A stretch of DNA of 64,000 nt from the NCBI RefSeq assembly GCF_905475395.1, contig NC_058342.1, forward strand, positions 18,200,640 through 18,264,639, written 5' to 3'. Shown piece by piece: positions 45,001-52,540 of the stretch. Position numbers and translations under genes: made by a program. Positions within the stretch are counted from its first letter, which is position 1. Each line of letters opens with the position of its first letter. The notes beneath the pieces are model-generated. The model saw only the letters and a list, made by a program, of their open reading frames with translations, ran no database searches and was not told the origin of the DNA. The DNA is from Chrysoperla carnea (Eukaryota > Arthropoda > Insecta > Neuroptera > Chrysopidae).

Positions 45001-46269
45001 TGCTTGTCTCTTTCCTAAAAAAATGAAAAATTTTTATGAAGACTCTTTGAACCATACCCTAATCATAAATTTTTGAATCATACTCTTCAATTTTGCTGGG
45101 TGATTTCCATGACATCTGGGTCGACGGAGGTCAACTTTGGCGAAAAACATAGCCGAACAGGACGGCGAAAATACGTATCCAATTGTCTATCAAATGCTTC
45201 ACGTTCTGGCAGTTTTTCCTGTGATAACAGCGACGAATGAATGCTCCTTTTCAACCCTGCATCGTCTCAAATCATACCTTAGATTGACAATGTCTGGAGG
45301 TCGGCTAAACGATTTAGCCTCGCTCAGTACACATCGTGATCTAGAGGCCGATGCACACATAGTTTTTGCAAAAGTTTTTTTTTGTACTTCGCAGAAGAAT
45401 AAATAGTGATGTTCTGAATATCACAATTGAACTATATTTAACTGAATATCACATTTTGCCATAATAAAATGTTCTCTTACCCGAAAAGAGATTTTCTTGT
45501 TTTTATTGACATTAAGACCTAACATGATAAAAAGTTTGAACACCACCCACCCTTGAATGATTTCAGCGAGCCTGAATTAAATTACAGTAGACTTGATTGG
45601 AATAAAATAATAGTACCTTTAAAGTGTTTTTAATTTCACTAAGAATCCAAAAACTGTTGTACACAGTAGAAGCAAAACTCTGATTAGTAACGATGGATAA
45701 GGACTTAAAGGACCTTCATTTAGCATAGAAGACAAAATAATATATCTGTGTTTTTGCTCATCGCATCACTGAGCCCCATTTTCCGCCATAGCTAACGTGT
45801 ATCACTTGACCTTAATGAACTTGGTCTTGGACTAAAATAAAAATTTTTTTTCAGTCGATGTCAACGTGATGAGATAGCCAACCCATGTTATGACACTCAA
45901 TGCCAGAAAATGGCACACACAATTTCATTCAATTACATAACAATACCATCTCTGCTCCCAGTCCCACCAGAGGTTGGTTTCATTGACATATTCCGTATGC
46001 GTGGACCACATTGGACCAATTTTGGCGTGAAATTTAACTTGAACTTAGAATCAGTCGAATCATTATACTCTCATGTCCAACCAATCGATATAAGCTATTT
46101 CGAATTACGTCAAGACAAATATAATGCGGCCGTTGTCGGTATGGTGAAATCTATTGAGGGACCACAAGATATTCAATTAAGTGTACAAATGACAATCTAC
46201 CTAAACGACGAAATTCAATCGATTGCTATTGCTAAATTATATGTGTTTGTGGCTGAATATAGCTTTTAG
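23995..46269 (+). CDS. Fbln: fibulin (fibulin-1/2-like), complete gene, 16 coding exons
   Basis: Fibulins are secreted glycoproteins that bind laminin, nidogen and elastic or basement-membrane networks and bind calcium through their EGF modules. Joining exons 23,995-24,052; 35,086-35,254; 35,320-35,407; 36,279-36,471; 36,563-36,850; 37,921-38,112; 39,689-39,947; 40,049-40,446; 40,531-40,659; 40,727-40,867; 42,507-42,875; 43,350-43,484; 43,552-43,706; 44,309-44,517; 44,578-44,844; 45,855-46,269 gives 3,465 bases (1,154 residues and stop), all GT-AG with matching phases. Order: signal peptide (1-19), Cys-rich anaphylatoxin-like region (about 25-150), 14 EGF modules (about 170-1020) mostly of the calcium-binding D-I/V-D/N-E-C type, and the fibulin-type C-terminal domain (about 1020-1154) ending EYSF. 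Anaphylatoxin-like modules place it with fibulin-1/2. It is larger than vertebrate fibulin-1 because three EGF modules carry long inserts. Alternative exons cannot be judged. Confidence 0.95.
24783..25472. repeat. large imperfect palindrome, about 290-bp arms, fibulin intron 1
   Basis: The left arm (about 24,783-25,080) has 'taatatcttgttttgtagt', 'gatcctaaacgataagagat', 'agaaagttgatcct' and 'attgcatttaatcgaaagaa'. The right arm (about 25,175-25,472) has each phrase reverse-complemented in reverse order. A spacer of about 95 bp contains 'tcatggacacatacgagtgtc'. Confidence 0.85.
25810..25882 (-). tRNA. tRNA-Met (CAU anticodon), elongator type
   Basis: The reverse complement begins gcctcggtagcgcagtaggt and ends ctcacccggggc plus A. 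It folds into a full cloverleaf: acceptor GCCTCGG/CCGGGGC (one T-G), D arm GCGC-AGTAGGTA-GCGC, anticodon loop CTCATAA (CAT at 25,847-25,849), and T arm GTGAG-TTCGATC-CTCAC. Compared with the usual insect elongator tRNA-Met from memory, the anticodon stem shows a paired change (C-G to A-T), which argues for a maintained gene. A run of five T on the minus strand (25,801-25,805) follows closely, a good Pol III terminator. There is no intron. It sits antisense inside fibulin intron 1. Confidence 0.93.
25952..26314 (-). CDS. uncharacterised minus-strand reading frame, about 120 codons
   Basis: The frame is open from just after a stop near 26,315 to the stop at 25,952-25,954; the first Met is at 26,270-26,272. 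It contains [20 protein letters not shown], then [20 protein letters not shown], with balanced composition unlike the Ile/Lys/Asn-rich chance frames around it. A possible acceptor (ctctag) lies at its upstream edge. It sits about 70 bases upstream of the tRNA-Met on the same strand. I do not recognise it; it may be a relic of a transposon or of a retrocopied gene. Confidence 0.3.
   Translation of the reverse strand, partial: TSEYLKLLIYTTNGMIDMVPRTNLMEIGYRPNLLNLGVFVYLDPKSQWDDDPNTNISELWALDVNNYFSFPIHAAIFKECIVEILYLGLTLIMYNNFKFKNHTSFKSSYKEITKIIAKDV
26393..26866 (+). repeat. near-perfect tandem duplication, 236-bp unit
   Basis: The segment from 'gtttataaggatcattttt' (26,403) to 'ccttccgtataagg' (26,629) is repeated from 26,639 to 26,865. 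I noticed only about one substitution ('tacaagatgaa' against 'tacaaaatgaa'). The unit contains part of dispersed family D in minus orientation (26,338-26,470). Confidence 0.92.
27000..27320. other. possible transposase relic
   Basis: Plus-strand reading gives [16 protein letters not shown] and [12 protein letters not shown] separated by stops. This is loosely like the N-terminal helix-turn-helix regions of mariner-type transposases, and too weak to assign. A 78-codon minus frame over the same bases looks like a shadow. Confidence 0.25.
27559..27751. mobile_element. 193-bp MITE with perfect 24-bp terminal inverted repeats
   Basis: The left end TCCCTGGTGG-AAAAAATATTTGAA (27,559-27,582) is exactly reverse-complemented at 27,728-27,751. 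The interior also has inverted pieces ('aaattctgaaaaagtcttag' against 'ctaagactttttcagagttt'). No obvious target duplication is readable in the A-rich flanks, so the superfamily is undecided. Confidence 0.88.
28391..28694 (-). mobile_element. SINE family A, copy 2 (inverted), fibulin intron 1
   Basis: The reverse complement has the tRNA-like head ('aggcgtttgtcc' region, B box 'gggttcgaatccaggc'), body 'attgtcgtcgc..gaataag', 'gatgtgggtggcctctgtt' and an (ATT)n tail. Flanking direct repeats TTTTTGTAA lie at 28,382-28,390 and 28,695-28,703. Confidence 0.88.
28862..29510. repeat. foldback composite built from family D ends
   Basis: 'aaaagttctagctgatttaattgtgc' at about 28,873 is mirrored by 'gcacaattaaatcagctagaactttt' at about 29,470-29,500. 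The inner parts are family D 3' ends in plus (28,985-29,120, 'cttgtaaaccgttaga..acccgtgagg') and minus (29,278-29,395) orientation around a spacer of about 150 bp. Confidence 0.8.
29511..30229. other. no gene seen
   Basis: AT-rich fibulin intron 1 sequence. Confidence 0.5.
30579..30848 (-). mobile_element. SINE family B, copy 2, inserted into the foldback composite
   Basis: Flanked by perfect 13-bp direct repeats TTAATGCATTTTT (30,566-30,578 and 30,849-30,861). Read on the minus strand it begins 'taaagagaattgaaaaaatt', then the tRNA-like head ('gcctaattggtagggcgctt', 'gggttcaagtcctgg'), then the body shared with 14,940-15,110, and ends in a 'caacaacaataa' tail. This complete copy defines the family as about 270 bp. 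Confidence 0.9.
31167..31505 (+). repeat. dispersed repeat family D, copy 2, with expanded GTCTGT tract
   Basis: The head 'accatgtatatgaaatatac' and 'aggtatactaagtttagtcc' are followed by an irregular tract of (GTCTGT/GACTGTC) at about 31,286-31,360, then 'actcaaaaacgaaaagagat' and 'acccgtgagagcgcaaat'. Confidence 0.88.
32021..32490. other. no gene seen
   Basis: AT-rich fibulin intron 1 sequence without readable structure. Confidence 0.5.
32494..32860 (+). repeat. dispersed repeat family D, copy 3
   Basis: 'tatatgaaatatatatcagg', 'gtatactaattttagtccc', 'tgtaacgctt..', 'ccatctcgtaaaccgttaga' and 'atcattgtgaggaagcaaat'. It lacks the GTCTGT tract and is more diverged than the copy at 33.7 kb. 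Confidence 0.85.
32861..33692. repeat. mixed sequence; family E/F copy near the right edge
   Basis: 'ttattaggcaaacatgtta.ttttt.cag' occurs twice (about 33,569-33,600 and 33,640-33,670), the inverted counterpart of 23,120-23,230. The rest is AT-rich with no gene seen. Confidence 0.6.
33693..34125 (+). repeat. dispersed repeat family D, copy 4 (best preserved)
   Basis: Contains every block in order: head 'accatgcatatatgtaatat', 'aaggtatactaagtttagtc', 'aagtttgtaacgcttaaaaa', 'aattagtccatttccggttg', 'gtccgtccgtccgtctgtgg', 'aactcaaaaacgaaaaaaga', 'gagctgaaatttttacagcg', 'ggatccatcttgtaaaccgt' and 'gtttacccgtgagggcgaaa'. Confidence 0.92.
34126..35085. other. end of fibulin intron 1; fragment of dispersed family G
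   Basis: 'caaatgagctaaaattcggc..' and 'gatgttataaaaacgggga' at about 34,475-34,570 recur in modified form at about 25,545-25,680 and 41,420-41,600, so this is a dispersed repeat. The intron ends in tctag at 35,081-35,085. Confidence 0.6.
35086..35254 (+). CDS. Fbln: fibulin exon 2: anaphylatoxin-like module
   Basis: Begins gt to complete Gly, then [20 protein letters not shown], then C...[14 protein letters not shown]. The CC...C...C...CC spacing is that of the anaphylatoxin-like modules that open fibulin-1 and -2. Ends phase 2 at gc|gtatgt. Confidence 0.9.
35320..35407 (+). CDS. Fbln: fibulin exon 3: Cys-rich module
   Basis: [20 protein letters not shown] then IDSGIDFNK. Follows a pyrimidine-rich acceptor (ttttccattag) after a 65-base intron and ends phase 0 at aag|gtaaat. 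It supplies the start of a second anaphylatoxin-like unit completed by exon 4. Confidence 0.9.
35514..36038 (+). mobile_element. deleted Tigger copy in fibulin intron 3
   Basis: Shares 'ttggaactcatgct.agg..', 'gtcccaacact', 'acctctgttagtggga', 'atctctgtaactgagataac' and 'aacaaaaacgttccggtaag' with the element at 14.2-15.8 kb. It lacks most transposase and the left terminus. The right inverted repeat is intact ('caattaaccaggttccactg', ending at 36,038). Confidence 0.85.
36279..36471 (+). CDS. Fbln: fibulin exon 4: end of anaphylatoxin-like region and linker
   Basis: [20 protein letters not shown], then AKCCEI and a Ser/Pro/Thr linker ([14 protein letters not shown]...). The CC..C and CC pairs complete the module. 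Ends phase 1 at c|gtaagt. A 120-codon minus frame over this exon is an antisense shadow. Confidence 0.92.
36563..36850 (+). CDS. Fbln: fibulin exon 5: EGF modules 1 and 2
   Basis: First EGF from [20 protein letters not shown] to C at KKTC; an acidic spacer ([10 protein letters not shown]); second EGF from [17 protein letters not shown] to NDKTTC. Neither starts with the calcium-binding D-x-D-E-C form. Phase 1 to phase 1 borders, as usual for EGF cassettes. Confidence 0.95.
37921..38112 (+). CDS. Fbln: fibulin exon 6: calcium-binding EGF 3 with 21-residue loop
   Basis: [25 protein letters not shown] starts a calcium-binding EGF. Between Cys4 and Cys5 there are 21 residues (Asp/Ser/Asn-rich), then CPKGYIFDN and the last Cys. 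Donor is g|gttagt. Confidence 0.93.
38150..38240. repeat. degenerate (GGAAAAATAGATC)n minisatellite, left arm
   Basis: About six imperfect units of 'tggaaaaatagat', inside fibulin intron 6. The same unit in reverse ('gatctatttttcc') fills about 39,025-39,135. Confidence 0.7.
38405..38872 (-). repeat. dispersed repeat family D, copy 5, minus orientation
   Basis: Begins 'gcgccttcacgggtaaatac' and ends 'aacttagtataccttgatat..acatggta', the exact reverse of the plus copies. The 3' block 'caaaattttgtttgtagaatc' is partly duplicated near 38,720-38,810. Confidence 0.9.
39025..39135. repeat. degenerate (GGAAAAATAGATC)n minisatellite, right arm (inverted)
   Basis: Units of 'ctatttttccsgg' in opposite orientation to 38,150-38,240, so the two arms bracket the family D copy. 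A 90-codon frame (38,973-39,245) crossing it is a by-product. Confidence 0.7.
39689..39947 (+). CDS. Fbln: fibulin exon 7: EGF 4 and first half of EGF 5
   Basis: [31 protein letters not shown] is a complete calcium-binding [26 protein letters not shown] follows with only four Cys before the exon ends in phase 2 (ga|gtaagt). Cys5 and Cys6 come from exon 8. Confidence 0.94.
40049..40446 (+). CDS. Fbln: fibulin exon 8: Pro/Thr-rich insert and end of EGF 5
   Basis: About 118 residues rich in Pro, Thr, Ser and Arg ([32 protein letters not shown]), a likely O-glycosylated, extended mucin-like stretch. Then [13 protein letters not shown] supplies Cys5 and Cys6 of EGF 5. The insert therefore sits inside one EGF fold. 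Ends phase 1 at g|gtgaga. Confidence 0.92.
40531..40659 (+). CDS. Fbln: fibulin exon 9: calcium-binding EGF 6
   Basis: [37 protein letters not shown], one standard calcium-binding EGF in one phase 1-1 exon, with Asp/Asn hydroxylation-type and aromatic positions in place. Confidence 0.95.
40727..40867 (+). CDS. Fbln: fibulin exon 10: calcium-binding EGF 7
   Basis: [25 protein letters not shown] then [15 protein letters not shown]; the Cys4-Cys5 loop is slightly longer than minimal (the fibulin form). Donor is g|gtttga. Confidence 0.95.
40868..42506 (+). other. fibulin intron 10, family G repeat inside
   Basis: Contains a dispersed family G piece at about 41,380-41,600 ('caaatgagctaaaataattt', 'ttataaaagccgaaaaaagcgg', 'gtgagctagagggttataat'). 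Frames of 66-71 codons here (41,583-41,798; 42,150-42,350) have no exon-like borders and no EGF cysteines. Confidence 0.7.
42507..42875 (+). CDS. Fbln: fibulin exon 11: EGF 8 with 79-residue Pro/Thr insert
   Basis: [27 protein letters not shown], then 79 residues rich in Thr, Pro and Asn including a (TPN)n run coded by acaccaaat repeats, then [13 protein letters not shown]. The insert again lies between Cys4 and Cys5. Shadow frames occur on both strands because of the repeat. Confidence 0.94.
43350..43484 (+). CDS. Fbln: fibulin exon 12: calcium-binding EGF 9
   Basis: [39 protein letters not shown]; phase 1-1, donor g|gtaaaa (weak donor). Confidence 0.94.
43552..43706 (+). CDS. Fbln: fibulin exon 13: EGF 10 and start of EGF 11
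   Basis: [35 protein letters not shown], then [11 protein letters not shown] up to a phase-0 donor cga|gtaagt. EGF 11 continues in exon 14. Confidence 0.94.
43941..44244 (+). mobile_element. SINE family A, copy 3, fibulin intron 13
   Basis: tRNA-like head ('gtacagtggttgagcgag', 'gggttcgaatccaggtag'), shared body ('gttgtcgcttggataagagc', 'gatctctgttatagatg') and (ATT)n tail. Flanking 12-bp direct repeats ATCATCGAAATG lie at 43,929-43,940 and 44,245-44,256. Confidence 0.92.
44309..44517 (+). CDS. Fbln: fibulin exon 14: EGF 11 end and EGF 12
   Basis: [23 protein letters not shown] completes EGF 11. [32 protein letters not shown] is EGF 12 up to a phase-2 donor cg|gtaagt. Confidence 0.95.
44578..44844 (+). 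CDS. Fbln: fibulin exon 15: EGF 12 end, EGF 13 and EGF 14
   Basis: Finishes EGF 12 (RTC). Then [38 protein letters not shown] and [32 protein letters not shown]; the last Cys is in exon 16. Phase 2 at ca|gtaagt. Confidence 0.95.
45061..45500 (+). mobile_element. hAT transposon fragment in fibulin intron 15
   Basis: A piece of DNA transposon carrying only the transposase C-terminus. I did not find paired terminal repeats in the intron, so its borders are uncertain. Confidence 0.55.
45137..45406 (+). pseudogene. hAT transposase C-terminal dimerisation region
   Basis: Contains [40 protein letters not shown] and [13 protein letters not shown]. This order (Y..L..L..PVTTATNERSFSTLRRLK.YLR..M...RL..LALL..HRD) is the hallmark C-terminal dimerisation motif of hAT transposases and their domesticated relatives. 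Only about 85 of the usual 500-700 residues are present, with an A at the Met end and no upstream exon. It lies in sense orientation in the last fibulin intron but does not join the fibulin splice phases. Confidence 0.88.
45855..46269 (+). CDS. Fbln: fibulin exon 16: C-terminal fibulin-type domain, stop
   Basis: Completes EGF 14 (H-R-C) and gives the family's final domain: NPCYDTQC, then [33 protein letters not shown]-like beta strands ([16 protein letters not shown]), [20 protein letters not shown], and the terminal [13 protein letters not shown] with TAG at 46,267-46,269. Vertebrate fibulins end in the closely similar VxIFVSEYxF, which makes the assignment firm. Confidence 0.96.
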
Positions 46270-46320
46270 TTTATAGACAATTTTTTTAGATTATTTTGTA
46301 TTTTTAAAACTAATTTTTTA

Positions 46321-46326
46321 AATAAA
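46321..46326 (+). terminator. fibulin polyadenylation signal AATAAA
   Basis: Canonical AATAAA 52 bases after the stop codon, followed by a GT-rich stretch (gatgtgtttc) at about 46,342. It implies a very short 3' UTR. Confidence 0.75.
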
Positions 46327-49300
46327 AATTTATATCAATTCGATGTGTTTCATTTATTGTAAAATATTTATAGTGAAGGTCGCAACGCCGCACGAGTGCT
46401 GAAAATTTTAGAGTAAAATTTTTCATTGAATTTTGTTATGGGTGAAGTTTCAGAAAACCTATGTTGTCAAGTGGTTAGGTTACCCACATCACTTCGTGAA
46501 GACACAGATTTTAGGGTTGCCTCCTGCTTGTGGTATAGAAAATTAAAGTTCTTTCTTACAGTGAATCCATTCCTGCCAGAAAATCAATTTGATTGAATTC
46601 GATTGGCAATTGATAAAGAAACACATTATGAGAATCAGAATCACACCTTTTCTATGACAACGATGTATGCCATTTTTTATTTATCTCTGTCATTATAGTA
46701 ATTTTATCTCATCTATGAATTGGCAGTTGTAATCATTTTCCAGTTTTTAACTTGTAATTATTTTCCATTTTTTTTTTTTTTTTTTGCCAACTCACACATA
46801 ACCATCAAAATTAATAACCATCATAAATAAACGTCGAGGAAAATTTCCTATCGCCTTACGAGAAAAATTTCCTATCGCTGTCTGGCGACTTTTTATTTCC
46901 ACAAAAGTAACAAATTTTTGGCATTTCTGCTTTTTTATCTGCCTAAACATAAAAATCATAGACATTATAGTACATGGACTGCTAATAGAGCCAATTTCGA
47001 GGTCAAATATACGAGATTGTACTAACGTTAAAACGACCGAATACGACTTACCGAAGCATAATGTTAATAGATAATGTTTTGGGAAAATTGAAAATAAAAG
47101 GCAGCTAATAAACATTTTCTATTTAAACCATTTATTTTAATTAATACTTGTTTGTAAACAGGAGAAGCATCTGATAAAATTTCTATATAAATAATACTAG
47201 TTATAATACACATTGTCGTATTTTATAAATTTTTATGATTTCCATTGTTGATTTTTTTGTTATATATTTATTTGATTTTTTTTGTTGTCATTTTTGTTAA
47301 ATATTATTTCATTTTTGGTGCTGTTTTTTTTTTTTTTTTTTTTTTTTTTTGTTATTTTAAATAGCAAAGTATATTTTGTATTACATTAGTATTTGCGCCA
47401 TCTCATAGTTTTTATAGTGATTAAACTTCAATCACCTTCAGCACAATATATTATTATAAAGGAATTTTATATAATTAATAATCATTTTTTATTCTTTAAA
47501 AATGCAAAAATAAATATTTTAAAATTTGGTCAAAATGAAAAACAAAATAATTTTTTTACTTATCGAATTCGCCATTTCATGAACCTCAAATTTTTTAAAC
47601 CTACTAAGATTTATATAATATATATATATTTTTTTTGTTTTTAGCTATATTATATAACTAATTAATTATTGTAATTTCATTATTAATTAAAAAACAATTT
47701 TTACAACTTAATTCTTTTTTTTTTTTTATTTACGTTTAATTTCAAATCTTTGTAAAAGATACTCGTGTTTTTTTTTAAATGTGTAATATAATATATTTGT
47801 TTTTAGTATGTTTACAAACGTCTAATTTCAGATCGAATAATTTACGTTTCTTAATTGAGGATACGCGTAAATTATTTGAAAATATTTTTGAAACGATTAT
47901 TTTATGAGTGAATATGTTCAAAAATATTACTTTTTATTACGATGCATTTATGAAGATTGATTTTATTGTCCAAAAAATGTTTTCTTTGATTACTAACAGA
48001 TAGGGCATATAATTTTCTGTTCGCATCAAAGAATATTCATATAAAATAAATTAAAAAAGTGTTTGAATTGTTTCTAGATAAATTCATTTTATTTCGATGA
48101 GCCAAATAATTTTGTAAGTCGAGAAATTTCTTATTTTACCGTTTTTTAATTTGAGGTACATGAATTTGCCATCTAATAGGCTTGGTTTGTAGATTATTCT
48201 CAATGTTCCGTTATTTGACAATTTTTGGAAACATGTCCTTCTTGTTGACATTTTTTACATTTTACTTAAGTTTTAATGTTATGAATAGTATTTATCCTAA
48301 CTTTTTAATTTATATCAAGTATACAAATTATGGTGTGTCGAGAAAAGCTTAAATGACTCTCTTAATCTCCTCTTTCGAAGATTGAGAAAGCTTGCGGAGT
48401 TATGCTTTGAACTAACTGCTCTGGTACTTGACAGTTGTCAAAAATTCCACCCCTCACAGAAGTATTTTATGAAAATATCTTAAAACAATTCATACAAAAA
48501 AAAATGGACTACTTAAAGACAATAATTCAAACATTTTCGAACATACTACAATTTCCCGTTTGTGTTCGTAGTATTTACTTCCTAAACTTTACTATACAAG
48601 TGAATTCACATTTATGAAATGCTGAAAAAGGGGAGCGTTCAAACATCTAAATACAATATTTACGAATGAGGGTTTTTAAGTATACATTTGTGAAAATGGT
48701 AAAATTATGAACGAACACAGAACATGACGTGTGACGTATGTAAACATTTAAAAAAAATTTATTTAAACGAACATTGATCATTTTCTAATAATGATTTTAA
48801 CGGAATTTTTATATATCGATAAAAATTGTTTTCGATTAAAAAATCATTTTTGAAAAGTATCAAGTAGATTCTTTATACAATTAATAGTTTTTTTTGTTTT
48901 TTTTTTTTGTTTATTTTAATTTTTTAAATAACTTTTATAATACAAAAGATTTAATATATTATATATAATTAATTTGTTTGATTTTTTCTATATACAAAAT
49001 ACGTCCGTCAAATCTCTAGGTATTTGTTATAAAATTATTAAAAGTACTTTTTTTTTATTAACATTTTCTGTTTTTCAATTTTTTTTACACTTACATTTTT
49101 ATTAATTAACTAGAATATAATCTTAAATTTTAAATAATGTTTAGTTATCATTTGCGAAAGGATCACATTGTTTTTTATTTTAAATATGGTTTGGATGCAC
49201 GAAAAGACACTATGTACGGAAAGGAAAAAAGTATTATGTGATGTAATTATTTAAATAAAAAATTTTTCTTATTTTTCAATCTCTTATGTAATTAGCTTAT

Positions 49301-49776
49301 GTTTATAATTTCAGTACGTTTATATTCTTTTTTTTTTTCATTTTATCAATATTTTAAATATATAAATAATAAAATTTTTAACGAATGTTGGAGAATAAAT
49401 ATTATTTGTTTATATCAGTTTTTGTAATATGTTATATAACCTTACTTTTTTTAAAACGAAATATTTTTTGGAACCGGTATGTTTTGTCAAAAAATGTGAA
49501 AATAAATTATTTTCAGGATAGATCAAGTGTATTGAATTCACACGGATTGAGCTAACATGGGCAAATTCTGTTTTGATAAGTCATCTAATACCACCTACCA
49601 ACAAAAAAAGTCTAATTCCCGCAAACTCAATATTCTTTAATAATTTTATCATCATTTTTTATCAAAATCTGTCGATTTCATATAAAATTTCCAAAAAATA
49701 TTGTAATTTTCTTTTGCTTTATGCTGTATGAAATTCATTGAACGGGTCTGTACCTTATTACTCACTCGGTGTGTTT

Positions 49777-49881
49777 TTATGGGATATCTTCATATAGTCT
49801 AAGAATCGCGACAAAGGGATGAAATGTCGTTTTCAATTTTTGCCAATGTCTATCTTCAGGTTCTTCAAAGTTTGTTCTTGC
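49777..49881 (-). CDS. candidate terminal exon of an unrecognised gene
   Basis: On the minus strand a strong pyrimidine-rich acceptor (ccttctttacattc..attttgcag) precedes an open frame reading ARTNFEEPEDRHWQKLKTTF then HPFVAILRLYEDIP and a TAA at 49,777-49,779. Its composition (W, H, P, D, E) is unlike the local AT-rich noise. I do not recognise the protein. Upstream exons, if any, would lie between here and 58 kb on the minus strand. At 34 codons, chance cannot be excluded. Confidence 0.3.
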   Translation of the reverse strand, partial: ARTNFEEPEDRHWQKLKTTFHPFVAILRLYEDIP

Positions 49882-52291
49882 CTGCAAAATAAGCGATGAA
49901 TGTAAAGAAGGTGATGTAATCGTTCATCAACTAAAAATTTTAAACAGAAACAATCCTCCGCTATTCTGAGTTCTATATAATAGAAAGATTTACCACATTC
50001 CAATTTATTTCACTTAGTTAAATTTTCTTTCAAATCGACAGGCGTCGGTACACAACAAGATAAGAGTCTTCCTTGGAAAATTACCTTCATTTTATAATAA
50101 GTTAATTTAAATATTTATTTTACATTTAAAAGTTTATTTTGCAGAAAAATATTCGAAAAGGGCAAGTTATTTACATAGAGAATGATAAAATACATATTAA
50201 TGTTACAATATAATTTAATTAGAAACGCAGTATTAGCGTAGGAATTTTTTAGGTGTAAATCATATACTCATTTTAGCAATGACAAAAGCTGTTGTTAATT
50301 GTCATCGACAGAGAACATCGCCATCTTCAAATTATTTTTCCATTTAAATCAATTTTGTATGGTTATAGATCGATTATTAACAAATTACAAGTAATATAAA
50401 TAATATTTATTTTCTAATTTCGTATATCGGTTCGACGTAGAATATTAAAATCGTAGTATTTCATGGTTACTATTAATTTTAATACCTAGCACCCATATAA
50501 TTTATATATATGTATAACATATCTAGAAATTAACTGAAAAATCTAGTAACAATCGTAATTTCAACTACACAGTTTTATACATTCTTCGTTTTAGTTATTT
50601 TTTTAATGTTTCAAATTTTAAATCGTTTTTCAATGATCTATTATTTGATTATACATTGAAGATACATAAAATTCTTCATGATTTAAACATAGATTATCAT
50701 TATATATAATAAAATATATACATTATCTATGAACATAAAAGTGATACGAACATATATTATGTACATTTAACAAACAAATAATATTTGAATTGTTTTTACA
50801 CTATAAAAGCATGATGGCCGGTTTTATATTTTAAAATGACATCAAGGAGAAGTACCAGGAATTTTTAATTAGACTATCTAAAATGTATAAATTCAATGGG
50901 TTTTTTTTGTTAAAAGCAATCTTGTAAATTGGTCCGTATACGATATTTTTTTTTATATCATTCCTGCATCTTCATCCGTATAACAAAACCTAAGAAACTC
51001 ATTCAAGGGATTGTACAACACAGAACAAATGCATTCGAGGATTTTTTTAATTGCAGTACATCAAGAGAAGCGTCATTACGAATCACACTTGGCAGTGAAA
51101 TTGGAGAACAGAATAATAGCGGTATTGAAAATTTGCAGTTTAAATCTTTAGGAAAGCTTTAGGCTTTCTTTTTTACGATTTTGACGACACACCGAACACA
51201 ATTAAGGTGAAAAACTAGTACACCAATTACAGCAGTGGAAAAAACAACAACCCATTTTGGATTTGTGGTTAATATGCGCTTTTAGCGTCGAATTCAAATA
51301 TGGTCGTTAATGTTAAAAAGCGACAGACGGTACAATCACTACAATTTTTGCAGTGTTTATCACTCCACGCGACCATTTCATAATAAATTATTCAGATTGA
51401 ATCTCTTGAGAATGAACGCCAGTTCGAAAAATTTTGAGATCAAATATAAAAAAAACTTCTAGTCGTACACTAATAATTAAATTATTTTTAATTATTTATT
51501 ATAATATAGTATGTACTACCAAAAACCTAATATAAATTCAAATAATAAATTATTATTGTTCTTACAGAAAACAGTATATGTCATTGAGAAATATAACCTT
51601 ACGAGTTAACCTTAGTTTGTCCCAGTCAAATATAGTTTACTGATTTAAGAAGTTTTTGTTTTTGTTTTTTTTTTTTGTTAAATTAATTTCGAAGTAGACA
51701 ATTTATTTACAGAATCATTAAACGGTTAATTTTATGTCTATTTACGGTCAATAAATACATTTTTGTTGTTCCACTTTCCAGATATTAATTTAATGAGGTA
51801 AGTATAAGTTTAAAGTGGTCGAAATAAAGTTGAATGATGGCGTAAGTAAACGAATCATTTCAACCCTTCTTGGATTACTTTAAATTCAAGATAATACAAC
51901 TCAGATTGATTCAATGTTGTACAACATCGTTGTTACGATACCGCCACTGTTGTTACGATAAAAAGAGATTTTACAAATAAAAGCGTTAATTATTCAATTT
52001 TACAGGACCTTTGTTTTTTCTGGGGGTTTATTTATAATATATTTAAAAGAAAATTCATTTTGGAAACTAAACCAGGTACGTTTTTTTTTTTGGAAATAAG
52101 CTCGTTGTCATAAAGGCAGAAACATTTCAATAAAAATATAGTTACAGTTATTTTGAAATATATTAGCCAAATAATTTTGGTGTTTTATTTCATATTATAA
52201 AATATTGCTTTCAAAGAATATGCATTATGTGTTTTGTGGGTATTTATGAGAATATTGTGCGTTTTGTGCCCCCTGATATTAGATTGAGTAA

Positions 52292-52540
52292 CTATAATCT
52301 GTTTATCAAAAGAATAATTGTAATTAATGACATTTTCGATCTATCATCAGTCACTAATAAACGAGGCTGTCGATGTTGAATTTGGGGAATGGAATTTGGT
52401 GTTGAAGTCTTACTCGTCTCCAAATGTGGCGCAATCAAAACCGGTTGTAACGACATCACGTATAACGACCTATCGGATACAACATCGGATAAAACAACAT
52501 CATTTATTAAACGAGGTAAGCTATCGTTAGAATTAGTTGT
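52292..52540 (-). CDS. candidate minus-strand exon, unknown
   Basis: Open from an AG (cgttgcag) at about 52,541 to a TAG at 52,292. It reads TTNSNDSLPRLINDVVLSDV, then LQPVLIAPHLETSKTSTPNS and QPRLLVTDDRSK. An internal donor-like acga|gtaaga follows PHLET. The sequence is locally richer in GC and in Ser, Pro and Thr than its flanks. It may be an exon, a relic or chance. Confidence 0.22.
   Translation of the reverse strand, partial: TTNSNDSLPRLINDVVLSDVVSDRSLYVMSLQPVLIAPHLETSKTSTPNSIPQIQHRQPRLLVTDDRSKMSLITIILLINRL

Noticed and set aside
47324..47350. Poly-T run as a poly(A) tail of a minus-strand processed pseudogene
   Set aside because: No coding remnant or target duplication lies next to it; similar runs occur throughout the interval.
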